Shown: one piece after another, positions 1-7,307 of the stretch
Numbering within the stretch: position 1 is the first letter of the stretch
How the letters are laid out: each line of letters opens with the position of its first letter
Source of the DNA: Methanomassiliicoccales archaeon
Lineage (GTDB): Archaea; Thermoplasmatota; Thermoplasmata; Methanomassiliicoccales; UBA472
DNA length: 8,161 nt
NCBI GenBank assembly: GCA_028679935.1
Contig: JAJRAL010000178.1
Span: 1-8,161, forward strand
Direction: 5' to 3'
Made by a program: the position numbers and the translations under genes
Notes under the pieces: generated by a model
The model's input: the letters and a program-made list of their open reading frames with translations, nothing else
What the model was told of the DNA's origin: nothing
The model's database searches: none

Positions 1-3000
1 GACGTCTTCCTGACGGTGACCAACTCGGTCTTCGACGGCGGAGACGCGGCGAACGCGGAGACATTCGTGCCGACCATCGACGAGGCGGAGTATGCGATCA
101 TCAACCCGGACGTGAACTACACCATCCCGTACAACGATGACTACCTCTACGTGGACCTGCCGTTCGAATTCCCGTTCAACGGCGGGCTCTACGACGTGTG
201 GCTCATGTCGAGCTGGGGCTGGATCTCTCCGAACCTAGGGCTGGACGCTGATGATCTCTACAGCCTATACTGGGGCATAGACCTGATCCAACCTGCGCCG
301 TACTACTGGTATGGCGATGAGTGGCCCGGAATAGGCTACAAGGTCAACGACTCGCGCGGAGCATTCCCGGAGAACGTCGTATTCCAGTGGTATGTCTGGG
401 ACGATGGTGACTCCGAGTACCGCGCGCTCAAGAACGTGTTCGAGGTCTGGCTCTACGCGAATGGTGACATCGAATTCCGCTACGCCATGATGGAAGGACC
501 CTATGACGATGGCTACTACGGATACTATTACGGATACGGTGTTAGCTTCGATACCGGCATGAACTGGGACCTCTCGCTGATCGACAGCAACTTCATGGAC
601 CTAGCCTGGCACAGCGTCTACTTCGCCGCTGAGTTCCTCTCGGAAGGCGGCGGTCTACTGACCGTCTCGGGAGGCAACACCACGGCGTCAGTCACGACGA
701 GCGAGTTCAGCAACTACGTCGACTACGGCCTGTTTATGATAGCGGAGAACGGCTGGATGGTCGCGGATGTTACTGAGAGTTCGTTTAGCCACATCTACAA
801 TGACGGAGAAGGAGCGCTTCATGCCGTGGCCTATAACGACGCCATGGACCTGACCGTCCAGAACGATGAGTTCAGCTATCTGTACGCATACGGCGTGTCT
901 GCGATTGACAACCCGAGCGGAGACGGAGGAGAAGTTTCCTCGTCGATGATCGTGACCGACAACACGTTCTACGAAGTGATCGCGAGCTTCGACCTGGAGA
1001 GCTACGTCTACGTTGGAGATAACTGGAGAGTCAACGAGGAACAGGCATTCGATGGCGTCAAGACGTTCTCGAACAACCTTGGAGAGCATGTCGGCATCGG
1101 CTACATGGGAACGTTCGTCTTCAACGACCGTGACCTGAACTGGACCATTGCCGAGACGGACACGCTGAGCGACAACAACCTCACCGGGATGGTAAGCATC
1201 TGGCTGCAGATGATTGACGGACCGGGCGACGGTGCGATGCTCGAGGCGCAGTTCGTGATTGACAACGAGAACCTCACGGTGATCGAAGCGAACTGGGTCG
1301 TGGAAGCGAACGACAACATCCTCACTGACCCAGGCCTGTGGTTGACGTCCAGCACATCCGGCATCGAGATCACGTCTGACATCTTCTCCGATGGTCGCTT
1401 CAACAGAACGAGCGAAGTGATGTTCGAGGCGAGCGTCGTAGCTGACAACAACAACATCACGGCGCTGGAAGAGGAGTTCGACGACGGCATCTACATCGAG
1501 CTCGAGACGAGCACCGAAGACACTGACGTCCTGATGATGACTGCAATCGAGACGAACTTCAACGTCCTGAAGAGCTACTACGGCTTCTTCGATGACGCGA
1601 TCTTCGCCGAGAGCTCCACCTTCGGGGACGAGGGAACTGGCAGCCAAGATCTGTTTGCCCTGTTCAACGCGAGCGGGAACGTGGTCATGTGGGCCGACGA
1701 GGGCATATACCTCGAGGCGGGCGTCCAGACCAACAACCAACGCGGGCACGCGAACGTCGACACGACGATGATCGTCGAGGACAACGAGGTGTACTACTGC
1801 GAATACGGCATCGACGAGGAAGTATGGGTGGACATCGAGTTCGACAACTACTTCCCGCCGTACCAAGAGCCCGTGAGCGCGACTGGAAACCTGCTGTTCA
1901 ACTGCCTGGTCCTCGACAACTTCGTGTATGGCTGCGATGATGGCGTCTACCTGTACGCCGACACCGAGGCGATAGGCGACGAGTACGGAGTGTTCAGCGA
2001 GGCGAGCGCGACATCGACCGGTGCGTTCACCGTCACTGGGAACTACATCGGGGGCGATGTCGAGGCCTACCTGTACAGCTACGCCCAGGCTCAGATGTCC
2101 GACGCGGTCGCGAACTACGTCATTACCTTCGAGGACAACGAGCTCTACGGATACTTCGACGCGTACACATACACCTATGCCTGGACCGCGTACCTCAGGT
2201 ACTTCGACACGATGACCGCGACGATGAACTTCGTCCTCAATGCGAACAACATCGCGATGTACAACGACGGCGCCATCTATGTCGACAACTACGTCTACAC
2301 CGGCGAGTACTCTGGCTCTGGTGTCGCGACCCTAAACGAGCAGATAGACATCCACGACGTCCAGGGGTTCTCGATATATGATGACGGCGTGTACATCTAC
2401 ACCGAGGTCGGGAACGAGTTCGGATACGGTGGCTACCCGCTCGCAGTGGCGAACATAACCGCCTCCATCACGCACAACGAGATAACCGGAGCGTGGGGCG
2501 ACACGGGCATTGGATTCGAGGTTGTCAGGGATGACGAATACACCGACGTCCTCGGAGAAGTGACCATCGCGGACAACGTGATCCAGTACATGGACGAGGG
2601 CATATACGTCGCGGGCGAACTGCACGAGTTCTGGGATGAGATACCGGTGTACATCCAAAACAACACCATGACTGACGTCAACACTGGTATCTACATCGAT
2701 GACGGGCTGTTCTACATCTACGACAACCGGATCACCTATGCCAACGACGGTATCACCATCTATGGCAGCGAGGGCTCGATTGATAAGGTCGTGATCGATG
2801 AGATTGGCGACGATGGCGTCGGCATCTTCCCGATCGGCACCCCGTCGAGCTTCTACGAGGTCCCGTACGAAATCTCGCTGATCAACAGCGTTATCAGTAA
2901 CGTGTCGAACGACGCGATTCACGTCGAGGAGGCCCGGTACCTGACGATCGCCGACAATGAGATCACGAACGTGGGCGACGACGGAATCGACTTCGACAGC

Positions 3001-5898
3001 TACGCCGCGGAATTGGACTACTGGTGGTACTCGTACTATGTCTGGGTCATGGGCAACACGTTCACCTCGATCGGTGACGACGCAATGTACTTCTTTGGTG
3101 TTGAATACCTCTACATCAACGACAACACCATCACGAACGCCTTCGGGGGCATCTGGGTTGAGGAGACCTACTGGGTCGAGATCACCGGCAACGTCATCAG
3201 CGACGTCTTCGATGGCATCGGCATAGAGGATTCCTCATACGTCTCGGTCAGCAAGTGCACCCTCAACGGGCTGCCTGCCTCCGAGCTTGGAGTCATCGAA
3301 CTTGGTGGAATGTACATCGTCGATTCGTACATGGTTGAGGTACTAGGCACCACGATCGCGGGCTTCGAGAACGGAATCTATGCAGACGACGATGAGTACC
3401 TGATGTTCGAAGACGTCTCGGTGACCGGAAGCGTCGAGTTCGGAATCTCGATCTTCGACAGCTACATGGTCCAGATCGGCAACAGCACTGTTAGCGGCAG
3501 CGGAATGACCGGTGTCGAGATCGCGGGCTGCGATGAAGTCCTCCTCATCAACAACAACATCGCGAGGAACGGATTCGACGGCCTGCTCCTGATCGAGTGC
3601 GACGATGTGCTGCTGATCAACGGCGACTTCGTGAACAACGGCGACTACGGTATCCTGGCGGTCAACACCACCTTGGACTGGATCGTCAATGAGACCGCAA
3701 ACGTGAGGTCGAATGACGTTCAGTTCGGCGGCGACCTGACGGTGAAGGACGGCGGCGTGCTCTCCATGGTCCAAGTCTACTTCTACGTCGACAATGACGA
3801 CGATGATGGGCTCTCGACCATCCTGGTAGAGAACGGCGGCACGATGTACTTCACTGACAGCACCGTCCTGGACAACATGGCCGATTGGTACGCCTTCAAC
3901 GTGTTCGGCACGCTGGAGATGACGAACTCCGTCGAGACCGGGGCGATCGAGCTCCTGCTCGGCGCTGGTTCGAACGCCTACATCGAGAGCAGCACCATCG
4001 CGGCGAACGACATGAATGGAATACACATCGTCGACAGCGCCCCGATGATCCTGACCAGCACCATCGTGGCCAACGACCGCAGTGGTATCCTCATCGAGGG
4101 TAGCATCGAGGGCATGGGCCCGTCGATCATCGACAACATGATCCTCTTCAACCTGTACGGAGTGTACGCAGTGGATGCGAACCTGGAGGGCGTCACGGAT
4201 AACCTGTTCATCCTCAACTTCGAGGCAGGCATATACGCTGAGGGCGTCACCGGGACGATCCACGATAACACTCTGGTGCTGGACGGTAAGGAGATCTACG
4301 TCAAGGACAGCAGCGTCTCGGTCATGAACAACGAGATCGGCTACACCAGGCTCGTCCAGGTGCTGGCCCAGCTCGTGCCGCTGCTAGGCGGCGACCTGAG
4401 CGGTGACCTGTTCGGATACGCGTTGTCTGATCTCGACGTGATCAACGACCTCATAGCGCACCACACCGGTCTGTACGCGGTGAACTCCCAAGTGACGGCG
4501 AGCGGCAACACCTATGGGCTGCTCATGACCGCGGTCATCCTGACACAGGGCAGCGAGCTTACGTTCGCTGACACAATCAAGCAGGATGTGCTGCTGGTCC
4601 CGTACATGGGCGTCGACTCGGTCATACGGAACCTGAGCATCCCGATACCCGTCTATGACGGCATCATTGCCATCGATTCGTCGGTGATCATGAACGGCGC
4701 GAAGATCGACGTGCTCGACGATGCGCTGTTCCTGGACCACTCTGACGCGACGGTGGGCATGAGCACCCTGAACGCGCTGGACTTCAGCATCTACGCCATC
4801 CATGGATCGACCGCGAACGTCGTCGCATCGGTGTTCGGGAAGGTCGTGGCCGAGGACACCTCGGTCATCAACGTGAGCGCGATGCTGACGGTCGTAGTCG
4901 AGGACCCGTGGGGCGTGGCCCTTGCTGAAGTGCCGGTCAACGTGACCAGTGCTACGCATGTGTCCGTCTCTGGCGTCACCGACTCGAATGGCGTGTTCGC
5001 CAGGATCGTGGCAGCGTACACAATAACCGCCTCTGGAACCGACATGACGGTGGAGCCCTACACTGTAAAGGTGAACTTCACCAGCGTGCCGACCAGCTCG
5101 TACCCAGGCTTCAATGATGTCTGGAGCCCGCTGGTAGTGACCAAGACGGTGACGGTGGCCGGTGCTACGTCCGTGACGGTGCAGACTAGCCTGATCGTGA
5201 ACTACATGCTCACGACGATCGCCCAGGACCCGATGGGCAACGTTGTGCCGAACGCGGCCGTCGTCTACCGGAACGCGATGGGCACTGAGGTGAGGAGCGG
5301 CGTGACCAACTTGGCCGGCATCTACGCGGCCACGGTTGTCGCCTTCATCCAGAACCCGACCGGACCGGACAACAGCATGAACCCCTACTCAGTCAACGTA
5401 GTCTTCCCCGCAACGGGAACGGGCTACGCCGGGACTGCGGTGTTCATGCCGAGGGATGTCGCGCAGAGTGTCAACGTTGACCAGCAGACCAAGACCGTGA
5501 CCATCAAGACAGGCCTCTGGATGTACTTCGACATGACCGTGTTCACAAAGGACAAGGACAACCACACGGCGGCGAACATCATGGTGACCGTCTACGACGC
5601 GACCGGAGCGGTGATCAGACAGGCTCCGACCGATTCGAACGGAACGCTCAAGGTCTCGGTGGTCGGCTGGAAGATGTCCGCGGACGGAGTGAAGGATGTC
5701 AGCGTCAACCCGTACCAGGTATGGGCTGACTTTGCGAGCGGCCTAGTGAAGGCGAACGTCGACATGAGCGGTGGCCCGGTCGCGGCAACGTTGAAGGAGG
5801 GCGCGCCTCCGACCAACTGGGCTGCGGCGGGAGTCATGGGCATCGCGGCGGCGTTCATCGCAGGCGGCTCGCTGCTGCTCATCGCGAGAAAGCCGTAA
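1..5898 (+). CDS. Giant beta-helix surface protein, C-terminally membrane-anchored (5' partial)
   Basis: The frame is open from base 1, so the true start and any signal peptide lie upstream; 1965 residues are visible, ending at TAA 5896-5898. Codon numbers here count from base 1. Codons about 25-213 look like an inserted beta-sandwich domain. Codons about 214-1220 form a right-handed parallel beta-helix with repeating x-V-x-I-x-N-x-I...D-G-I-x-V coils. Codons about 1221-1620 form a second beta-helix section, opening with a GDLTVKDGGVLSM / ILVENGGTMYFTDS pair. Codons about 1627-1911 are three Ig-like units. Codons 1941-1962 are one hydrophobic transmembrane segment, followed by RKP. The protein is very rich in Asp, Tyr, Asn and Gly, poor in Lys/Arg over its first half, has six cysteines and many N-x-S/T sequons. 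This fits an exported, possibly glycosylated, wall- or membrane-attached protein. Beta-helix folds of this type (NosD/pectate-lyase-like) often bind or cut polysaccharide or act as adhesins, but I see no catalytic motif and assign no activity. Architecture is well supported; function is unknown. Confidence 0.9.
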   Translation, partial: DVFLTVTNSVFDGGDAANAETFVPTIDEAEYAIINPDVNYTIPYNDDYLYVDLPFEFPFNGGLYDVWLMSSWGWISPNLGLDADDLYSLYWGIDLIQPAPYYWYGDEWPGIGYKVNDSRGAFPENVVFQWYVWDDGDSEYRALKNVFEVWLYANGDIEFRYAMMEGPYDDGYYGYYYGYGVSFDTGMNWDLSLIDSNFMDLAWHSVYFAAEFLSEGGGLLTVSGGNTTASVTTSEFSNYVDYGLFMIAENGWMVADVTESSFSHIYNDGEGALHAVAYNDAMDLTVQNDEFSYLYAYGVSAIDNPSGDGGEVSSSMIVTDNTFYEVIASFDLESYVYVGDNWRVNEEQAFDGVKTFSNNLGEHVGIGYMGTFVFNDRDLNWTIAETDTLSDNNLTGMVSIWLQMIDGPGDGAMLEAQFVIDNENLTVIEANWVVEANDNILTDPGLWLTSSTSGIEITSDIFSDGRFNRTSEVMFEASVVADNNNITALEEEFDDGIYIELETSTEDTDVLMMTAIETNFNVLKSYYGFFDDAIFAESSTFGDEGTGSQDLFALFNASGNVVMWADEGIYLEAGVQTNNQRGHANVDTTMIVEDNEVYYCEYGIDEEVWVDIEFDNYFPPYQEPVSATGNLLFNCLVLDNFVYGCDDGVYLYADTEAIGDEYGVFSEASATSTGAFTVTGNYIGGDVEAYLYSYAQAQMSDAVANYVITFEDNELYGYFDAYTYTYAWTAYLRYFDTMTATMNFVLNANNIAMYNDGAIYVDNYVYTGEYSGSGVATLNEQIDIHDVQGFSIYDDGVYIYTEVGNEFGYGGYPLAVANITASITHNEITGAWGDTGIGFEVVRDDEYTDVLGEVTIADNVIQYMDEGIYVAGELHEFWDEIPVYIQNNTMTDVNTGIYIDDGLFYIYDNRITYANDGITIYGSEGSIDKVVIDEIGDDGVGIFPIGTPSSFYEVPYEISLINSVISNVSNDAIHVEEARYLTIADNEITNVGDDGIDFDSYAAELDYWWYSYYVWVMGNTFTSIGDDAMYFFGVEYLYINDNTITNAFGGIWVEETYWVEITGNVISDVFDGIGIEDSSYVSVSKCTLNGLPASELGVIELGGMYIVDSYMVEVLGTTIAGFENGIYADDDEYLMFEDVSVTGSVEFGISIFDSYMVQIGNSTVSGSGMTGVEIAGCDEVLLINNNIARNGFDGLLLIECDDVLLINGDFVNNGDYGILAVNTTLDWIVNETANVRSNDVQFGGDLTVKDGGVLSMVQVYFYVDNDDDDGLSTILVENGGTMYFTDSTVLDNMADWYAFNVFGTLEMTNSVETGAIELLLGAGSNAYIESSTIAANDMNGIHIVDSAPMILTSTIVANDRSGILIEGSIEGMGPSIIDNMILFNLYGVYAVDANLEGVTDNLFILNFEAGIYAEGVTGTIHDNTLVLDGKEIYVKDSSVSVMNNEIGYTRLVQVLAQLVPLLGGDLSGDLFGYALSDLDVINDLIAHHTGLYAVNSQVTASGNTYGLLMTAVILTQGSELTFADTIKQDVLLVPYMGVDSVIRNLSIPIPVYDGIIAIDSSVIMNGAKIDVLDDALFLDHSDATVGMSTLNALDFSIYAIHGSTANVVASVFGKVVAEDTSVINVSAMLTVVVEDPWGVALAEVPVNVTSATHVSVSGVTDSNGVFARIVAAYTITASGTDMTVEPYTVKVNFTSVPTSSYPGFNDVWSPLVVTKTVTVAGATSVTVQTSLIVNYMLTTIAQDPMGNVVPNAAVVYRNAMGTEVRSGVTNLAGIYAATVVAFIQNPTGPDNSMNPYSVNVVFPATGTGYAGTAVFMPRDVAQSVNVDQQTKTVTIKTGLWMYFDMTVFTKDKDNHTAANIMVTVYDATGAVIRQAPTDSNGTLKVSVVGWKMSADGVKDVSVNPYQVWADFASGLVKANVDMSGGPVAATLKEGAPPTNWAAAGVMGIAAAFIAGGSLLLIARKP
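73..639 (+). other. Inserted beta-sandwich-like domain within the surface protein
   Basis: Codons about 25-213 do not show coil repeats. They follow the pattern of an exported domain common in archaeal and bacterial envelope proteins: a strand of the form LPFEFPFNGGLYDVW, then a serine-glycine turn (SSWGWISP, a variant of the usual SSNGxLxF), a variable segment, then a core of the form VVFQWYVW and FEVWLYANGDIEFRY, and a Gly/Tyr-rich YGYGVSFDTG end. The few residues before it (DVFLTVTNSVFDGG) and the region after it read as beta-helix coil, so it seems to be looped out of the helix. The family resemblance is recalled from pattern, not from a search. Role unknown; a binding or spacer function is the usual guess. 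Confidence 0.55.
1696..3666 (+). repeat. Beta-helix coil repeats, long to short
   Basis: At least 20 successive coils can be aligned on a D-(D/E/T)-G-(I/V)-(Y/x)-(V/L/I) strand followed by a V-x-I-x-(D/N)-N-x-(I/V) strand. From codon 566 the coil lengths are about 35, 45, 41, 33, 36, 38, 40, 31, 29, then 21 and 23 from base 2680. Most later coils are 22-23 residues, with occasional longer ones (about 32-33). The clearest canonical run is codons 981-1222, for example LTIADNEITNVGDDGIDF, LYINDNTITNAFGGIWV, VEITGNVISDVFDGIGI and VLLINNNIARNGFDGLLLI. The repeats are degenerate at DNA level, so they are protein-structural rather than recent tandem DNA duplications. Confidence 0.8.
3661..4860 (+). 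other. Second beta-helix section with start-like module and helical insert
   Basis: Codons about 1221-1620. It opens with DLTVKDGGVLSM followed about 30 residues later by ILVENGGTMYFTDSTV, a paired module that in archaeal surface proteins commonly precedes a new run of beta-helix coils (recalled family knowledge). Coils follow, such as AYIESSTIAANDMNGIHIV, MILTSTIVANDRSGILIE and TGTIHDNTLVLDGKEIYV. Between codons about 1448 and 1488 the coil pattern is broken by a Leu/Val-rich stretch (RLVQVLAQLVPLLGG onward) that looks helical, after which coils resume at GLYAVNSQVTASGN. The section ends where the Ig-like repeats begin. Confidence 0.6.
4879..5733 (+). repeat. Three tandem Ig-like (bacterial Ig/CarboxypepD_reg-like) domains
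   Basis: Units begin near codons 1627, 1735 and 1841, giving a period of about 107 residues. Each has a first strand ending in an acidic turn (VEDPWG, AQDPMG, TKDKDN), a V/I-x-V strand near a position of the form VPVNV / AAVVY / IMVTV, a (T/N)-(D/N)-(S/L)-(N/A)-G turn followed by a strand (TDSNGVF, TNLAGIY, TDSNGTL), and an E/N-PY-x-V strand ending in F. Linkers resemble each other (KTVTV...SVTVQTSL versus QTKTVTIKTGL). The repeats are diverged at DNA level. Such domains typically form a stalk that carries a larger module away from the membrane, which suits their place next to the membrane anchor. Confidence 0.65.
5821..5895 (+). other. C-terminal transmembrane anchor
   Basis: Codons 1941-1962 form an uninterrupted hydrophobic, Ala/Gly/Ile/Leu-rich segment, followed by a short ARKP tail with two basic residues. 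The preceding GAPPTNW gives a flexible linker. This is the layout of an outward-facing protein anchored by a single C-terminal helix. There is no PGF, LPXTG or similar sorting motif directly before it, so simple membrane anchoring is more likely than sortase/archaeosortase processing. Confidence 0.8.
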
Positions 5899-5900
5899 AC

Positions 5901-5940
5901 CTCTTCCTTTAACCCTTTCCATTTCCTTTTCCATTTTTCC
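5901..5940 (+). terminator. Pyrimidine/T-rich transcription terminator
   Basis: Directly after the surface-protein stop codon, 36 of 40 bases are pyrimidines, with T runs of 3, 3, 3, 4 and 5 growing towards the 3' end. Archaeal transcripts usually end at U-rich tracts without a required hairpin, and no convincing hairpin is visible here. A 9-base direct repeat (TTTCCATTT at 5916-5924 and 5928-5936) lies inside it. It probably separates the surface-protein transcript from gatD-gatE. Confidence 0.6.
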
Positions 5941-5969
5941 CGGACCAGCGGAGCGGCCCGCAACAAGTG

Positions 5970-5977
5970 TTTAACTT
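5970..5977 (+). promoter_or_regulatory. Possible TATA box for gatDE
   Basis: TTTAACTT in an otherwise GC-rich gap is the most TATA-like sequence between the terminator tract and gatD. An archaeal start site would fall about 22-27 bases downstream, near 5997-6003, giving a very short or nearly absent leader before ATG 6009. That placement would leave the GGTG element at the transcript edge, so either the box or the ribosome site may be incidental. Confidence 0.25.
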
Positions 5978-5996
5978 GGGAATCGTATCTCTGGCC

Positions 5997-6000
5997 GGTG
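5997..6000 (+). promoter_or_regulatory. gatD ribosome binding site
   Basis: GGTG, complementary to the CACC of the archaeal 16S 3' end, sits 8 bases before ATG 6009. It favours that start over the upstream in-frame GTG at 5967, which has only weak purine context upstream and would add 14 residues not found in the family. Confidence 0.45.
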
Positions 6001-6008
6001 GCGGCCTG

Positions 6009-7307
6009 ATGAGCTATTCTCAAATGGTCGTCGCGCTCCTCGCCGCCTCGGGGGCAGGGGAGGGCGACACCGTCAAGGTCAGAAGCGTCGGCGTGGAAAG
6101 GACGGGCGTTCTCATGCCACACCACGAGTTCTCGCACCCCGACGTGATCGTCCTGAAGCTCAAGAACGGGTACAACATCGGCGTTCGCCTGGAGGAGGGG
6201 GCGTCGGTCGAGGTCGTCTCCAAGGCGGAGAAGAGGGCGAGGGCCGTCCCGGCGGTCAAGGAGGCGACGTGCCGGAAGACGCTCGCGCTCATCGGGACTG
6301 GTGGGACGATCGCATCCTACGTCGACTACCGCACCGGTGCGGTGCATCCGGCCCTAAGCGCCGAGGAGCTGGTCGCGACCGTCCCGGAGATCCTGGAGAT
6401 ATGCCAGGTCGAGGCGAAGGTCCTCTTCTCCATCTTCTCCGAGAACATGAAGGTCGAGCACTGGAAGAAGATCGCCGAGGCGGCGGCGGACAGCCTCAAT
6501 TCCGGCAAGGAGGGATGCATCATCCCCCACGGAACCGACACGATGGGCTATACGTCCGCCGCGCTCTCGTTCATGCTCGACTCCCTTCCCGGGCCGGTGG
6601 TCATCGTTGGGTCCCAGAGATCCTCGGATCGGCCGTCCTCTGACGCCTACACCAACCTGCTCGCGACGGTCAGGTTCTGCCTCGAGGCGGATGCGGCCGA
6701 GGTATTCGTGCTGATGCACGAGGGCATCTCCGACACGACGGCGCTCGTCCACCGCGGCACCAGGGTCAGGAAGATGCACACCTCCAGGAGGGATGCCTTC
6801 CAAAGCATCAACTCCCGCCCCGTGGCCAGGGTGGACTTCGAGGGAGGGGTGGAGATGCTGCGGCCCTGCACGCCGAGGAGCGGAGCGAAGGCGACGCTGC
6901 GCACGGACATGGAGGAGGACGTGGCCCTGGTCCACTACTATCCAGGCATGTCCACCCGGACCTTCGGGGCCTTCGCCAAGGGGAGCAAGGGCATCGTGAT
7001 CGCGGGTACCGGCCTCGGCCACGTCTCGTCGGACCTGATCAAGGAGGTCAGGAAGGCGATCCGAGGCGGGACGTCGGTCGTCATGTGCTCCCAATGCATC
7101 CGGGGACGCGTCAATCTCAACGTCTACGACACCGGAAGGGACCTGCTCTCGGCCGGGGTGATACCGGGCGAGGACATGATCCCGGAGACGGCGTACGTCA
7201 AGCTGATGTGGGCCCTGGCGAACACCTCGGGCGAGGCGGAGCTGAGGCGGGTCATGGGCACCAGCATGAAGGGCGAGCTGAGCGACAGGAGGGAGATCGA
7301 CGACTGA
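6009..7307 (+). CDS. gatD: Glutamyl-tRNA(Gln) amidotransferase subunit D
   Basis: GatD is the amidase subunit of the archaeal GatDE enzyme. It hydrolyses an amide donor (asparagine or glutamine) and passes ammonia to GatE, which turns Glu-tRNA(Gln) into Gln-tRNA(Gln) in the cytoplasm. Starting at ATG 6009 the protein has 432 residues, close to the 435 I recall for Methanothermobacter GatD, and begins MSY as that protein does. Residues 1-80 are the small beta-barrel N-terminal domain with the conserved NGYNIGV (from residue 53). The L-asparaginase-like domain follows. All four catalytic residues are present: T100 in GTGGTIAS, T176 and D177 in HGTDTM, and K255 in RKMHTSRRD. The QRSSDRPSSDA motif (from 203), GTGLGH and SQCIRGRVN are also typical. 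It is joined to gatE by an 8-base overlap. No damage is seen. Confidence 0.96.
   Translation: MSYSQMVVALLAASGAGEGDTVKVRSVGVERTGVLMPHHEFSHPDVIVLKLKNGYNIGVRLEEGASVEVVSKAEKRARAVPAVKEATCRKTLALIGTGGTIASYVDYRTGAVHPALSAEELVATVPEILEICQVEAKVLFSIFSENMKVEHWKKIAEAAADSLNSGKEGCIIPHGTDTMGYTSAALSFMLDSLPGPVVIVGSQRSSDRPSSDAYTNLLATVRFCLEADAAEVFVLMHEGISDTTALVHRGTRVRKMHTSRRDAFQSINSRPVARVDFEGGVEMLRPCTPRSGAKATLRTDMEEDVALVHYYPGMSTRTFGAFAKGSKGIVIAGTGLGHVSSDLIKEVRKAIRGGTSVVMCSQCIRGRVNLNVYDTGRDLLSAGVIPGEDMIPETAYVKLMWALANTSGEAELRRVMGTSMKGELSDRREIDD
7287..7292 (+). promoter_or_regulatory. gatE ribosome binding site inside gatD
   Basis: AGGAGG is a perfect match to the anti-Shine-Dalgarno core. It lies within the last codons of gatD (the Arg-Arg of DRREIDD). 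It ends 7 bases before ACG 7300, an ideal distance, and so points to 7300 as the gatE initiation codon even though that codon is not a standard start. Confidence 0.7.

Noticed and set aside
16..18. GTG at 16 as the start of the surface protein
   Set aside because: The frame is open to base 1, the residues before it continue a coil-like strand, and no ribosome site or signal peptide follows. The gene is cut by the window edge.
688..1866. Long open frame on the minus strand inside the surface gene (and a similar one at 3343-4263)
   Set aside because: Val/Asp/His/Arg-rich translation with no domain pattern, produced by the GAC/AAC/ATC-rich coding strand read backwards. The plus-strand protein is clearly real.
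5967..6008. GTG 5967 as the gatD start
   Set aside because: It adds 14 hydrophobic residues absent from the family and lacks a good ribosome site; ATG 6009 gives the expected length and catalytic numbering.
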